A model generated the notes under the pieces. That model was not told the origin of the DNA, did not search any database, and saw only the letters and a program-made list of their open reading frames with translations. Position numbers and translations under genes: made by a program. Positions 1 to 8,838 of a stretch of 64,000 nt of DNA are shown here, in pieces; positions within the stretch are counted from its first letter, which is position 1; each line of letters opens with the position of its first letter. The DNA is from Thiomicrorhabdus arctica DSM 13458 (GTDB taxonomy: Bacteria; Pseudomonadota; Gammaproteobacteria; Thiomicrospirales; Thiomicrospiraceae): positions 186,001 to 250,000 of the forward strand of contig NZ_KB905899.1 in assembly GCF_000381085.1 (NCBI RefSeq), in the 5' to 3' direction.

Positions 1-230
1 GAATCAATGTCTAAAGCTTGCAGTAGTCGACCTTCAACTCTTGGAAACATCATTGTTTGACCTTGTCCAATAGACAGTTCAATATCACTGTACGCAAGGC
101 CTTCATTGCCTTCCTTAACAAAAAAGTGACGAGGAACGTCCATAAATAGGTCAAGTATCTTTGGGTCAAGGACATCCCATGGGCGAATTTGTTGTTCTAC
201 CATGAAGAATCGAGCCTGATCTAAGTTCAT
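1..230 (-). CDS. pcm: Protein-L-isoaspartate O-methyltransferase family protein, partial
   Basis: Only the first 76 codons lie in the window; the gene runs off the left edge on the minus strand. The translation opens MNLDQARFFMVEQQIRPWDV and continues with a VPRHFFV segment and a SIGQGQT segment. The family places its substrate-recognition and entry to the SAM-binding fold there. Such enzymes transfer a methyl group from SAM to isoaspartyl residues in damaged cytosolic proteins. Bacterial Pcm-like proteins with the MVxQQIRPWDV start are often a divergent subgroup whose repair activity is less certain. The ATG at 228-230 follows an AAGGA ribosome binding site about 6 bases upstream. The SAM-binding motifs are outside the window. 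Confidence 0.8.
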   Translation of the reverse strand, partial: MNLDQARFFMVEQQIRPWDVLDPKILDLFMDVPRHFFVKEGNEGLAYSDIELSIGQGQTMMFPRVEGRLLQALDID

Positions 231-378
231 ATGATTGTCCTTTGTCTGTCTTTTTAAGCGATTTCGTTATGGGTTTTTAGCTTCATGTTATACCGGTCAC
301 GAGTCTAATTGATTCGCTTTGCTAATATGTGACCTGAAATTTTAACCAAAGGATTATATCCAAAAAAAGCCCTTTTAT

Positions 379-420
379 GGATGTTAATTCACTAGGGATG
401 GATGTTAATTCACTAGGGAA
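379..420. repeat. 21-bp tandem direct repeat, two copies
   Basis: Two adjacent 21-base units, 379-399 and 400-420, share GGATGTTAATTCACTAGGGA and differ only in the last base. They lie about 30 bases upstream of the kinase-like gene at 453. This could be a recent slippage duplication or a doubled regulator site. Confidence 0.8.
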
Positions 421-452
421 GCGCTTTCTTGTGAATAAAGGCTTAAAAATTC

Positions 453-1397
453 ATGTTAATATCTGTGTCTATGAATAGATCACTGCCCGCGACCTTACTG
501 AGTCAAATTGCTGTAGAGCATCAAGCCGTTCTTAAAGAGTGCCATACAGCCGCTCTGCTGCCTCGTCTGTTTGCGGACAGTACGCATCAAGTCTGGTCAT
601 GTCTTTATGGATATGATTCTGAAGAGTTAAATTGCGTGCTTAAAGTCTGTTCTGTTGAGGGTGTCCGTCATTCGCCGTTTTGGCAAGCGATGCAACAGTT
701 ATTTTCGTTCGATTTTGCTCATGAGATGGGTCGTTATGGCCTTGTTTATCAACACGTTAAGAGTATGACTCCTTTAAAGATTCCACGTTTAATTGCCGCA
801 GGTTCGGCAAATAAAGTCAATCAAAGTGGCTTTTTGTTAACCGAATTTGTGGATGGCAAGGTCATAGAGCCCAATAAAATTGGTGTACCGCATATTGAGC
901 AGCTCGCCCATCACCTTGCGGCTTTACACCAAAGCACTCAAATTGTTTTTGGACCTTTATATGCTCCACAGTTGTCTATCGATTTGTGGGGTGACGCTTT
1001 AGCAAAAACCTTAAAAGATTTAAGCAGAGCGCAAAATATTGATTTGAGGATTGCAGATGACATAATTAGGCAGATAGCGAGTCTAGAGATTGATGCTTTT
1101 TATCCTATTATGCCGGATTTGCGTTGGGATCAGTTTTTAGTGACGGATGATGGTGTATTGAATCTAATTGATTTAGATGGGCTGGTATGGGGGCCAAGAG
1201 AGCTTGAACTGGTCTTAATTGAGTATCTATTAGACCCGTCGCAGTTAGACGTGTTCAAGGCTGTTTATACGCGATCACACGTTATGCCCGATTTGGACTC
1301 AGTACGAGATGTTTATCGATTGTTATTGTTTGTTATGAATGTCCTAGGAGAATCCGATTTAGAGAAGTGGATGGGGCACCCTGTCAGATTTAAATAA
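453..1397 (+). CDS. APH/choline-kinase-fold phosphotransferase-like protein
   Basis: This 314-residue cytosolic protein has the C-terminal signature of the aminoglycoside phosphotransferase/choline kinase fold. Around residues 225-250 the sequence PDLRWDQFLV matches the position of the catalytic-loop motif HxDxxxxN. NLIDLDGLVWGPRELEL then matches the metal-binding aspartate region. The usual His before the catalytic Asp is replaced, and Gln stands where Asn is usual, so activity on a small-molecule alcohol is uncertain. It converges on the thiamine-uptake genes. A ThiK-like thiamine kinase role would fit that neighbourhood, but convergent orientation gives no operon support. An in-frame ATG at 471 is an alternative start. 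The stop codon lies inside the terminator stem. Confidence 0.6.
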   Translation: MLISVSMNRSLPATLLSQIAVEHQAVLKECHTAALLPRLFADSTHQVWSCLYGYDSEELNCVLKVCSVEGVRHSPFWQAMQQLFSFDFAHEMGRYGLVYQHVKSMTPLKIPRLIAAGSANKVNQSGFLLTEFVDGKVIEPNKIGVPHIEQLAHHLAALHQSTQIVFGPLYAPQLSIDLWGDALAKTLKDLSRAQNIDLRIADDIIRQIASLEIDAFYPIMPDLRWDQFLVTDDGVLNLIDLDGLVWGPRELELVLIEYLLDPSQLDVFKAVYTRSHVMPDLDSVRDVYRLLLFVMNVLGESDLEKWMGHPVRFK

Positions 1398-1417
1398 CTC
1401 ATGAGGGATGAGTTATT
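1393..1417. terminator. Bidirectional terminator between convergent genes
   Basis: AATAACTCAT and ATGAGTTATT form a perfect 10-bp stem around a 5-base loop, with T-rich sequence after it on the plus strand. It overlaps the stop codon of the kinase-like gene and precedes the end of the convergent PnuC-type gene. Confidence 0.7.
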
Positions 1418-1441
1418 TTGTCAGGGGTGATATGACTTGTA

Positions 1442-2062
1442 TTACGCAGTTTGGGCCTGGATTTGTAGAGCACGCCAGTTTTTGTAGCCATAAATCGCCA
1501 ATGCTAGATAGACCAGAAACATCAAAATGGTGACGTAATAACCTGTTTGGAAGTAGAGTGTAATCGCCGCGACATTAATGACCATCCAATAAAGCCAGTT
1601 TTCTAATACTTTTCGAACCATTAGGGCTGTATTCATGACAGAAAATACAGTGACAGCTGCGTCTAAAAAAGGTAAGCGGTTTCCCGGAATGCTGGATAAG
1701 TAGAGTCCAATTAAGCTTGTTAACATGATTCCGATGCCGATAAAGAGTGCATGAAATTTGAGTGGACGGTTTGATATTCTGAGATTATCTTTAGGCGTTG
1801 TTTGTTGTTGCCATAGTATAAAGCCATAGACGGCCATACCCATATAGTAAACGTTCAAAATCGCTTGCATGGGCAGTTGGCCTTTCCAAAACAATACGGT
1901 GTAGATGAGTGTGCTCACAAGCGCTGCAGGCCAGCACCAAATAGACTCTTTAGCGGCTAGAATCACATAAAGAATTCCCAAGCTTGCTGCTAACCACTCC
2001 CAACCTGATTGGGCTAATAGTGCATTTAAAACGATGGAGATTGGGTTTTCTTCAGCAAACAT
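1442..2062 (-). CDS. pnuT: PnuC-family vitamin transporter, probable thiamine permease PnuT
   Basis: This is a 206-residue polytopic inner-membrane protein with about seven hydrophobic helices. PnuC-family members move vitamin precursors by facilitated diffusion, and those under TPP riboswitches are predicted thiamine transporters (PnuT). The SIWCWPAALVSTLIYTVLFW and NVYYMGMAVYGFILW segments are typical of the family, including the W-rich substrate region. I place the start at the ATG 2060-2062, which overlaps the stop of the upstream thiamine-binding gene by 11 bases. This implies translational coupling. A start at 2092 would lie deep inside the upstream gene. Thiamine as substrate is inferred from the riboswitch and neighbours. 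Confidence 0.82.
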   Translation of the reverse strand: MFAEENPISIVLNALLAQSGWEWLAASLGILYVILAAKESIWCWPAALVSTLIYTVLFWKGQLPMQAILNVYYMGMAVYGFILWQQQTTPKDNLRISNRPLKFHALFIGIGIMLTSLIGLYLSSIPGNRLPFLDAAVTVFSVMNTALMVRKVLENWLYWMVINVAAITLYFQTGYYVTILMFLVYLALAIYGYKNWRALQIQAQTA

Positions 2063-2318
2063 GAATGTTTGCCTTTTCTCGATCCGTGCCAATCAATTTA
2101 ATCACAAAAACCGTTTCTGGAATCTGTTCCAAGACATTGAGTATTTCCGTATCTAAGGTGTCCATTACGTCTCGATAGTTGCCATAGATATGGGTTGACA
2201 TACTATTGCGCTGGATCGTGACGCTCGGATTTTTTGCTAAACGTTCAATGAAGTCAATAATTGGCTGACAGAACTCTTCTCTAAGCGGGTACATGCTGAT
2301 TTCAACAGAGACTTTCAT
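2052..2318 (-). CDS. MTH1187/YkoF-family thiamine-binding protein
   Basis: An 88-residue ferredoxin-fold protein opening MKVSVEISMYPL, the hallmark start of the small MTH1187/YqgV family related to thiamine-binding YkoF. Members form oligomers of beta-alpha-beta-beta-alpha-beta units and bind thiamine or its pyrimidine. The ATG follows AAAGGAACC, a good ribosome binding site. It lies between the TonB-dependent receptor and the PnuC-type permease, and overlaps the permease. It probably buffers or hands over thiamine in the cytoplasm; the exact role is not established from sequence. Confidence 0.8.
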   Translation of the reverse strand: MKVSVEISMYPLREEFCQPIIDFIERLAKNPSVTIQRNSMSTHIYGNYRDVMDTLDTEILNVLEQIPETVFVIKLIGTDREKANIHVC

Positions 2319-2344
2319 GGGTTGGTTCCTTTGTATTAGGCGAT

Positions 2345-2368
2345 AAAAAAGGGCTCGAAAGAGCCCTT
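2345..2368 (-). terminator. Intercistronic terminator/attenuator hairpin in the thiamine operon
   Basis: On the minus strand an 8-bp stem AAGGGCTC / GAGCCCTT with a 4-base loop is followed by six T. It lies between the receptor stop and the thiamine-binding gene. It probably terminates most transcripts and lets a fraction read through, giving more receptor than permease. Confidence 0.75.
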
Positions 2369-2382
2369 AGTTTAGCAGAGGT

Positions 2383-4470
2383 CTAGAAATAAACTCTAGC
2401 GGTAATTCCCAGTTGGCGTGGGTCACCAAGCTTGATATAAGTCTTTTCAACAGAATACGTCGGTTCGTTTGCGAAATGATAGCCACGAGTTGCATAGCGT
2501 TCATCCGTTAAGTTTTTGCCCCAAAGGTACGCTTCCCAATTGTCTCCTTCATAACCAAGTTGTGCATTGTAAATAGCATAAGAATTGGATTTGTAAGAGT
2601 GAGTATTACTAAAGTAGAAACTGTCCATGCCTTGTGTATCGGCTCTAAAGAAAATGCCTTTTTCTCCACGATATTGAAAACCAAACGTGTATTGATAGCT
2701 TGGTGCATGAGCTTGATCACGGTCAGAAACTTTAATGACTTCAGAAGCTGATATTCCTTTAACATCAGTTTGTAAAAGTCCAAGTGAGGCAAATAACTTA
2801 TAGTTTGTTTTAGGGATCCAGTCAATATTCGCTTCTAAACCATAATTCGTTGCGGAGTCGAAATTTTCTTTATAAAACACATAATTGTTGCCGACATAAC
2901 TATAGCCATCAAACTGCGGGTTTTTTCTATCCATATAAAACACGCTAATGTCCGTTTTAATAGTATTGTTAGCAAGGGTTGCTTTATGCCCAATTTCATA
3001 ATTGATTAGGGATTCTTTTTTAAATTGAATCAAGTTGTTTTGTGCAGAGGGGAGTCCTATATTAAAACCACCTGCTTTATATCCTCTTGAAATGCTCGCG
3101 TAGGCTTGGCCGGCATTAATCATTTTTCTCGTTAGGCTTAGACCACCGCCCCAGAGGGTATCATTTGGTGAATAATATTCACTGTTGTTGTCGGTGTAAC
3201 GGGTATTGTTGTTTTCAATTCTAAGGCTCGGAGAGAGTGTCCAGCGAGCATCGAGTTGAATATCTAGTTGACCGTAAGCGGCAAGTTTATTCATTGCATA
3301 GTCGCTGATAAGGTTTGCGCCATAATTATCTGTGGTGTGGTTTTGTTCACTTAGCTTTGAACCATAAAAGCCTAGTAGCCAGTCTGTTGATTGGTTGAGT
3401 ATTCTGGATTTGGGGGTAGAGGTTAGGCGAATATCTTGAGTCAATGTTTGACGTTCTTTCTTATTTTGGTAATAGTAAGCATTATCAAAAATCGTTATGT
3501 TGTCTACATTCGTATGAAATCCAGGGTAGACCCAATCACCATCATAGGCATAAATCATATCTGAATGGGCAATAGATGTTTTACTTTCTACGACAAAGTT
3601 CGGGTTGCTCGTTGAATGGATGTTAATACCCATCGCTGAACTTTTTTGAGTATCTTTACCCGGTTGGTCAGAAAGGGTGGTGAAAGAGTTGTCCAGAGAC
3701 CAGGCATCATAACCATTGTCTAAGTTTGCGTGCATAAGGGTCAAATCTACACGATTTTCACTGTTAGGGAGAAAGCGAAATTTTGCACGGGCATTCAATT
3801 CATCATGCTTGTTAGTGTCATCTCTATTTAAATAATTATTTTGTCTAAAGCCATTGTCTTGAGTTTTTTGAATGGCAATACGGTATTGAGGTGCAAATTC
3901 TGCAGAAGAAAAAGCGCCTGTCGTCATCACACCTACTTGGCGTAGGTTGTCTTGTCCAACTGTTGTCTCTATTAGGCTTTCTCGTTCGGCCTGTGGGTCA
4001 TTGGTTTTAATGTTGATTAACCCACCGAGTGCGCTGGCACCATAGCGTGTTGATTGAGGGCCTCTTAGGACTTCCACCTGCTTGGTATCGAATAAGTTAC
4101 TGGTCATACCAATGCCACTGAAATCAATATCATCAATAGCTAGGCCAATGCTAGAGTTGGGTGCACCCGTGTATTCATCTCTTTCACCAATTCCGCGTAT
4201 TTGAATATGCCTTGCTCGAGAAGATTGCCCTGAATAATTGACATTAACCGTTTTTAACAGAATATCATCTAAATGTGTAATACCTTGATCTTGAAGTTCT
4301 GCTTGGGTTATGACATCAACACTGGCAGGAATATCTTGTTCAGAAGTTTCACGAAGATCGGCTGTCACAATAATGGGTGATAACGTTTCAGTAGAGTTGT
4401 CTGCATAGCTGGTAGTTGGGATTAAACAGGTCAAAATCACTGCTTGAATGGGGTTGATCTTAAATCGCAT
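2383..4470 (-). CDS. TonB-dependent outer-membrane receptor, probably for thiamine
   Basis: This 695-residue protein begins with a signal peptide ending near residue 23 (TSYA|DNS). Next comes a TonB-box-like stretch (SPIIVTA), then the plug domain at about residues 30-150 with QVEVLRGPQSTRYGASALGG. A long beta-barrel follows, ending in the outer-membrane terminal signature RQLGITARVYF. Such receptors use TonB-ExbBD energy to import scarce ligands across the outer membrane. The TPP riboswitch directly upstream and the thiamine genes downstream make thiamine or a phosphorylated form the likely ligand. The plug-barrel architecture is clear; the ligand is inferred from context. Confidence 0.9.
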   Translation of the reverse strand: MRFKINPIQAVILTCLIPTTSYADNSTETLSPIIVTADLRETSEQDIPASVDVITQAELQDQGITHLDDILLKTVNVNYSGQSSRARHIQIRGIGERDEYTGAPNSSIGLAIDDIDFSGIGMTSNLFDTKQVEVLRGPQSTRYGASALGGLINIKTNDPQAERESLIETTVGQDNLRQVGVMTTGAFSSAEFAPQYRIAIQKTQDNGFRQNNYLNRDDTNKHDELNARAKFRFLPNSENRVDLTLMHANLDNGYDAWSLDNSFTTLSDQPGKDTQKSSAMGINIHSTSNPNFVVESKTSIAHSDMIYAYDGDWVYPGFHTNVDNITIFDNAYYYQNKKERQTLTQDIRLTSTPKSRILNQSTDWLLGFYGSKLSEQNHTTDNYGANLISDYAMNKLAAYGQLDIQLDARWTLSPSLRIENNNTRYTDNNSEYYSPNDTLWGGGLSLTRKMINAGQAYASISRGYKAGGFNIGLPSAQNNLIQFKKESLINYEIGHKATLANNTIKTDISVFYMDRKNPQFDGYSYVGNNYVFYKENFDSATNYGLEANIDWIPKTNYKLFASLGLLQTDVKGISASEVIKVSDRDQAHAPSYQYTFGFQYRGEKGIFFRADTQGMDSFYFSNTHSYKSNSYAIYNAQLGYEGDNWEAYLWGKNLTDERYATRGYHFANEPTYSVEKTYIKLGDPRQLGITARVYF

Positions 4471-4590
4471 GGATTTACTTCCTTTTAAAAGTTTTAAAAG
4501 GACAGGAATACAGAAAGCTAGTGCATTAAGGTGTGGCGAATTTGATGATTGGGATCAAACGCCAGGTAAAAATGTAACACAATGTATTTA

Positions 4591-4679
4591 GCCTGTCCCT
4601 ACGCCAGAATTATCTGGATCAGGTTCATAGGGTTTTCAACGTATTGAAATCTCAGGCTAAATGTAAGCCGCCCCTAGGC
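4591..4679 (-). promoter_or_regulatory. TPP (THI-element) riboswitch
   Basis: Read on the minus strand the element opens GCCTAGGGG and carries the conserved CTGAGA. It then has ACCCTATGAACCTGATC and CTGGCGTAGGGA, and closes with AGGC pairing back to GCCT (P1). These match the conserved bulges of the thiamine-pyrophosphate aptamer, including the pyrimidine- and pyrophosphate-sensing halves. It lies about 120 bases upstream of the TonB-dependent receptor start. High TPP should repress the receptor and the two downstream transport genes. Confidence 0.95.
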
Positions 4680-4814
4680 AATTGTTTTTTAATTTATGAC
4701 TAAATTGAAAAACGGAAGAATTCTACCGCATTTTTGTGTCAGAATTAGAATAATTTAGCATTTAACCCAATTTAAAGTACGTGAATTTACGAATTAATAG
4801 CAAGAGAAGTCAAT

Positions 4815-5702
4815 ATGTCTGAAGAGGTGGCTAATAAGCCTAACATTAGTAAGGCAATTCTAGAGCGTTTACAGTCTCTGGAAGACCTACCGCATTTTCC
4901 AGATGCACTGATTAAATTAGAGTACGTTTTATCGACGGATGAAAACATCAAAATTGATGAGATTGTTCAATTGATTGTTCAAGATCCTAGGCTTGTTGCA
5001 GGTTTAATAGGTGTGGTGAATACCGCTAAATATACGACGGGTAATCATATTACAGATTTGGCTGAAGCCATCAGTCGTGTTGGACTAAAAGATGTACGTT
5101 TAATGGCGCATGCTATCAATTTTAAAGAGTCTTTTAAGCGAAAGCCGCCTTTTAGCCAAACTCGTTTTATCAAGCATGCGTTGTTGTCGGCATTTATTGC
5201 ACAAGGTCTCGCAAAGGTTTTAAAGCTAAATTCAGGGGATGCATTTCTCTGTGGTCTCATGCGAGATATTGGAATTTACTTATTAGCGATTGAGGATCGA
5301 GAAGGGTATTTAAAAGTGATTAAGTTGGCTGGTTATGATATTTCGAAGCTCACACGCTCTGAGGTCACCGTTTTCGGTACTCAGCATGCCATGATGAGTG
5401 CGAGATTATTGCAGAAGTGGGGGTTTCCTCAGGAAGTTGTTCTTGGGATTGCTCACCACCATGCTCCAGATAAAGCGGCTCCTCAATTTCAGCCTTATGC
5501 CTATTTAACGTATTTGGCAGAACAGGCGGTGTTTAGATTAAATATTGATAACGGTATTGCGGATTTATCTGCGGGCGATCAAGAGTCACCGTCACTGTCT
5601 CTTTTGAGAGCTCTTAATCAGGTTGGATTGACGCTGGAAGCTTATGATGAATTGATTCATAAAGCCTATGAAGCAGCGGAAGAGGTTGGTTTGCACAATT
5701 AA
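4815..5702 (+). CDS. HDOD-domain signalling protein
   Basis: A 295-residue protein whose residues about 15-220 match the HDOD domain, a helical HD-like domain without the metal-binding catalytic residues. LPHFPDALIKLEYVL and QDPRLVAGLIGVVN are typical of its first half, and MRDIGIYLL occurs where the HD motif would be. HDOD proteins act in signalling, motility and c-di-GMP-related regulation without a proven common activity. The ATG follows AAGAGAAG. No linked effector domain is present. A second HDOD gene lies at 18541. Confidence 0.85.
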   Translation: MSEEVANKPNISKAILERLQSLEDLPHFPDALIKLEYVLSTDENIKIDEIVQLIVQDPRLVAGLIGVVNTAKYTTGNHITDLAEAISRVGLKDVRLMAHAINFKESFKRKPPFSQTRFIKHALLSAFIAQGLAKVLKLNSGDAFLCGLMRDIGIYLLAIEDREGYLKVIKLAGYDISKLTRSEVTVFGTQHAMMSARLLQKWGFPQEVVLGIAHHHAPDKAAPQFQPYAYLTYLAEQAVFRLNIDNGIADLSAGDQESPSLSLLRALNQVGLTLEAYDELIHKAYEAAEEVGLHN

Positions 5703-5750
5703 TTCATTCATGATGGTCTTTACTTTACATTTCAATTTCAATTTTCGTTC

Positions 5751-5766
5751 TGACCAGGCCTGGTCA
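5751..5766. repeat. Dispersed palindrome copy 1 (GACCAGGCCTGGTC)
   Basis: A perfect 16-bp palindrome TGACCAGGCCTGGTCA lies 49 bases after the HDOD stop and about 137 bases before thrS. It has no longer stem. It belongs to the family of ten sites listed in this window. Confidence 0.85.
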
Positions 5767-5902
5767 AAAGTTTTTGACTTTATTCTGAATTAAATATTGA
5801 ATAATTTCGTTATTCATTTCAGCTTTAAATAAGAAAATGCTAAAATGCTCAGCTGAATTTTAACTTTACTTCTTAATTTGTATATTTCAAGAGAATAAAT
5901 CA

Positions 5903-7828
5903 ATGCCAATCATTACGTTACCTGACGGTTCAACCAAACAATTCGACGAAGCTGTTTCTGTTATGCAAGTGGCAGAAAGCATTGGGGAGGGGCTTGCAAG
6001 AGCGACGGTTGCTGGACGAGTAAATGGTGACCTAGTGGATGCGTGTGATCTCATTACCGGCGATGCTTCTTTAGAGCTTGTCACGATGCGTGATGAAGAT
6101 GGTGTACATATTATGCGTCACTCTTGTGCCCACCTGTTGGGACACGCATTAAAGCAACTCTATCCTGATGTTAAAATGGCCATCGGGCCAGTTATCGAGA
6201 ATGGTTTTTATTATGATATCGAAATGGAACACAAGGTTACGCCAGACGATTTAAAGCAAATCGAAAAACGTATGCTGGCCTTGGCGAAAACCAAATACCC
6301 TGTTGTTAAAAAGATGTTGTCGCGTGACGAAGCCGTGGCCACTTTTGAAGCACGTGGGGAAGATTATAAGCTAGAGTTGATTCGTAACTTGCCAAATGAG
6401 ACTGAATTTGGATTTTACTTTCATGAAGAGTATGTCGATATGTGTGTAGGTCCGCATTTACCGCATATGGGCTTTGTAAAGGCACTTAAGTTAACGCATG
6501 TTGCGGGTGCTTATTGGCGCGGTAATTCTGAAAATACTATGTTGCAGCGCATCTATGGTGTTGCTTTCTCCGACAAGCAAGCGCTTAAAGACTACTTGCT
6601 GATGATGGAAGAAGCTGAGAAACGTGACCACCGTAAATTAGGTAAGACACTTGATTTGTTTCATCTTGAAGATGTCTCTCCTGGCATGGCTTTCTGGCAT
6701 CCGAAAGGCACGACTTTGTATCGTGTTGTAGAGGAATATATGCGCAGTCAATTAATTGAAAATGACTATGAAGAAGTTCGCACCCCTTTGATTATGGATC
6801 GCTCATTATGGGAGAAATCAGGTCACTGGGACAAATTTAAAGATAATATGTTTACCACCGAAACCGATAATCGGGATTATGCGGTGAAGCCGATGAACTG
6901 TCCCGGGCATATTCAGGTTTATAACCGTCAACTGCACAGTTACCGTGATTTACCAATCCGTATTGCAGAGTTTGGCTTGGTGCATCGTAATGAACCATCT
7001 GGTACCCTGCATGGTTTGATGCGTGTACGTTCTTTCACCCAAGATGACGCGCATATCTTCTGTACAGAAGAGCAGATTAAAGCAGAAGTTCAAGCCTGTA
7101 TTGATTTGGTTTTTGAAACCTATGCTGATTTCGGTTTTGATAATATCGCTATTAAGTTCTCAACTCGCCCAGAGCAGCGTGTTGGCGCAGATGCTGTCTG
7201 GGACATGGCTGAGGCGGCGTTAGAAGAAACGTTGCAAGACGCTAACTTAGATTATGTGTTGCAACCGGGTGAAGGTGCCTTCTACGGCCCTAAGATTGAA
7301 TTCCAGTTGAAAGACTGCATTGGACGCGTGTGGCAGTGTGGAACAATCCAATTAGACTTCTCCATGACACAAGCAGAACGGTTAAATGCTGTCTATATCG
7401 GTAAAGATAACGAGAAGCATCATCCTGTTATGATTCACCGAGCCATTTTGGGTTCACTTGAACGTTTTGTGGGTATTTTGATTGAACATTACGAAGGTAA
7501 GTTCCCAACTTGGTTAGCACCGACGCAATGTGTAATTGCCTCAATTTCGGAAGTCCACAACGAATATGTGGCCGAAATGAGTAAAAATTTGAAAAAACAT
7601 GGCTTTAGAGTCGAATCGGACTTGAGAAATGAGAAGGTTGGGTTTAAAATTCGCGAGCATACTATGCAACGTGTTCCATATATCTTAGTGGTGGGTGATC
7701 AAGAGATGGAAAACGGGTCGGTAAATGTTCGTGCTCGTGGAGGTGAAAACCTAGGAAGCTTTACACTTGCACAACTCGTTGATTTGCTTACGACAGATAT
7801 TGGTAATTTGGGCAGAGTTAGCGCCTAA
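5903..7828 (+). CDS. thrS: Threonyl-tRNA synthetase
   Basis: 641 residues, the usual full length. An N-terminal TGS domain covers about residues 1-62. The editing domain follows, with [11 protein letters not shown] carrying the HxxxH pair. The class II catalytic core contains motif 2 around [23 protein letters not shown] and the zinc-site cysteine in MNCPGH. A C-terminal anticodon-binding domain follows. It charges tRNA-Thr in the cytosol and clears Ser-tRNA-Thr. It starts the conserved thrS-infC-rpmI-rplT order. In E. coli, ThrS represses its own translation through leader hairpins; here an inverted pair TTCAGCT/AGCTGAA (5818-5857) lies upstream, but its role is unproven. Confidence 0.97.
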   Translation: MPIITLPDGSTKQFDEAVSVMQVAESIGEGLARATVAGRVNGDLVDACDLITGDASLELVTMRDEDGVHIMRHSCAHLLGHALKQLYPDVKMAIGPVIENGFYYDIEMEHKVTPDDLKQIEKRMLALAKTKYPVVKKMLSRDEAVATFEARGEDYKLELIRNLPNETEFGFYFHEEYVDMCVGPHLPHMGFVKALKLTHVAGAYWRGNSENTMLQRIYGVAFSDKQALKDYLLMMEEAEKRDHRKLGKTLDLFHLEDVSPGMAFWHPKGTTLYRVVEEYMRSQLIENDYEEVRTPLIMDRSLWEKSGHWDKFKDNMFTTETDNRDYAVKPMNCPGHIQVYNRQLHSYRDLPIRIAEFGLVHRNEPSGTLHGLMRVRSFTQDDAHIFCTEEQIKAEVQACIDLVFETYADFGFDNIAIKFSTRPEQRVGADAVWDMAEAALEETLQDANLDYVLQPGEGAFYGPKIEFQLKDCIGRVWQCGTIQLDFSMTQAERLNAVYIGKDNEKHHPVMIHRAILGSLERFVGILIEHYEGKFPTWLAPTQCVIASISEVHNEYVAEMSKNLKKHGFRVESDLRNEKVGFKIREHTMQRVPYILVVGDQEMENGSVNVRARGGENLGSFTLAQLVDLLTTDIGNLGRVSA

Positions 7829-7884
7829 ACCAATCGTAAACGAACAGACAAAACAAAATTTTTTAATAATTGGAGGATATTGCT

Positions 7885-8439
7885 ATCGCAATTCGAAGAG
7901 GCCGTGGAAGACCACAGCAACCTGAAGCACCAAAAGATAGAATTAATAGCGCGATTACTTCGCCTGAAGTACGCCTAGTAGCATCAGACGGGGAGCCTTT
8001 AGGCGTCGTCACCATTCAAGAAGCTTTTGATGCAGCTCAGGAAGCTGGGTTTGATTTGGTAGAAATTACCGCGAAAGCAAATCCACCAGTTTGTAAAATT
8101 ATGGATTATGGTAAGTACCTTTACCAGCAGCAAAAAAAGCAGCACGATGCTAAGAAAAATCAAAAGCAAGTGCAGCTAAAAGAAGTTAAGTTTCGCCCAG
8201 GAACTGAAGAGGGAGATTATCAGGTAAAACTACGCAACCTGGTGAAATTCCTAAATAATGGAGATCGCGTCAAGGTAACTATATGGTTCCGTGGCCGCGA
8301 GATCACTCATAAGGAACTGGGATTGAAGATGTTGGAACGTATTCGGGATGATATTCAAGAGGTTGCGACCGTTGAACAAATGCCGAAAATGGAAGGCCGT
8401 CAAATGCAAATGATGGTTGCCCCAACAAAGAAAAAGTAA
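7885..8439 (+). CDS. infC: Translation initiation factor IF-3
   Basis: About 184 residues with both IF3 domains. The N-domain contains [12 protein letters not shown], and after a Lys-rich linker the C-domain carries [18 protein letters not shown] and [11 protein letters not shown]3 binds the 30S subunit, keeps the ribosome split and proofreads the start codon. No ATG, GTG or TTG is well placed. GGAGG at 7872-7876 is followed after 8 bases by ATC at 7885, giving (M)[10 protein letters not shown]. The in-frame TTG at 7870 overlaps the Shine-Dalgarno itself, so it cannot be the start. A rare AUC (or nearby AUU) start fits known IF3 autoregulation. Confidence 0.93.
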   Translation: MAIRRGRGRPQQPEAPKDRINSAITSPEVRLVASDGEPLGVVTIQEAFDAAQEAGFDLVEITAKANPPVCKIMDYGKYLYQQQKKQHDAKKNQKQVQLKEVKFRPGTEEGDYQVKLRNLVKFLNNGDRVKVTIWFRGREITHKELGLKMLERIRDDIQEVATVEQMPKMEGRQMQMMVAPTKKK

Positions 8440-8625
8440 GGTTTGATTTTAAACCTTGCTTAACACAACAGTCGGGACTTCTGCTTATGTAAGTAAGTAG
8501 GGGTTACTGGTGCAGCTCCTTCAGTGCTGTTCGTTGTTCCGAAGTAGATTGTAAATTTTTGCAGTCTTATTAAAAAACCAAGTGACCTTTTAAAAGGGAC
8601 CACTTAAATGCGGAGTTTCAATTAA
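8440..8625 (+). promoter_or_regulatory. infC-rpmI leader with possible L20 control hairpin
   Basis: The 186-base gap is long for this operon. Just before rpmI, 8580-8605 can fold as a bulged hairpin (AAGTGACCTTTT with AAAAGGGACCACTT). In E. coli, L20 represses rpmI-rplT translation through a structure in the same gap. The analogous role here is inferred from position only. Confidence 0.35.
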
Positions 8626-8823
8626 ATGCCAAAGTTGAAAACAAACAGTAGTGCTAAAAAGCGCTTCTCTAAAACTGGCTCAGGTCGTTTCAAGTGTAAA
8701 CAATCTCATCTTCGTCATATTTTGACTAAGAAATCGACTAAGCGTAAACGTCAACTTCGTTCTGGAAGTATGATTCACGATCACGATGTAGCGATGGTTC
8801 GCCGCATGTTACCGTTCGCTTAA
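8626..8823 (+). CDS. rpmI: 50S ribosomal protein L35
   Basis: A 65-residue, strongly basic protein opening [14 protein letters not shown] and ending MLPFA, matching bacterial L35 over its full length. It is a component of the large ribosomal subunit. It sits between infC and rplT as in most proteobacteria, 15 bases before rplT. The preceding sequence GCGGAGTTTCAATTA gives a GGAG ribosome binding site. Confidence 0.97.
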   Translation: MPKLKTNSSAKKRFSKTGSGRFKCKQSHLRHILTKKSTKRKRQLRSGSMIHDHDVAMVRRMLPFA

Positions 8824-8838
8824 TTGGAGATTTAAGAC

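Noticed and set aside
453-1397. Aminoglycoside resistance gene
   Set aside because: The fold is shared, but the catalytic loop is degenerate and nothing nearby suggests a resistance element.
2508-2825. Other-frame open frames inside the TonB receptor and many similar ones elsewhere
   Set aside because: Shadows of strong genes on the opposite or shifted frame, without ribosome sites or protein-like composition.
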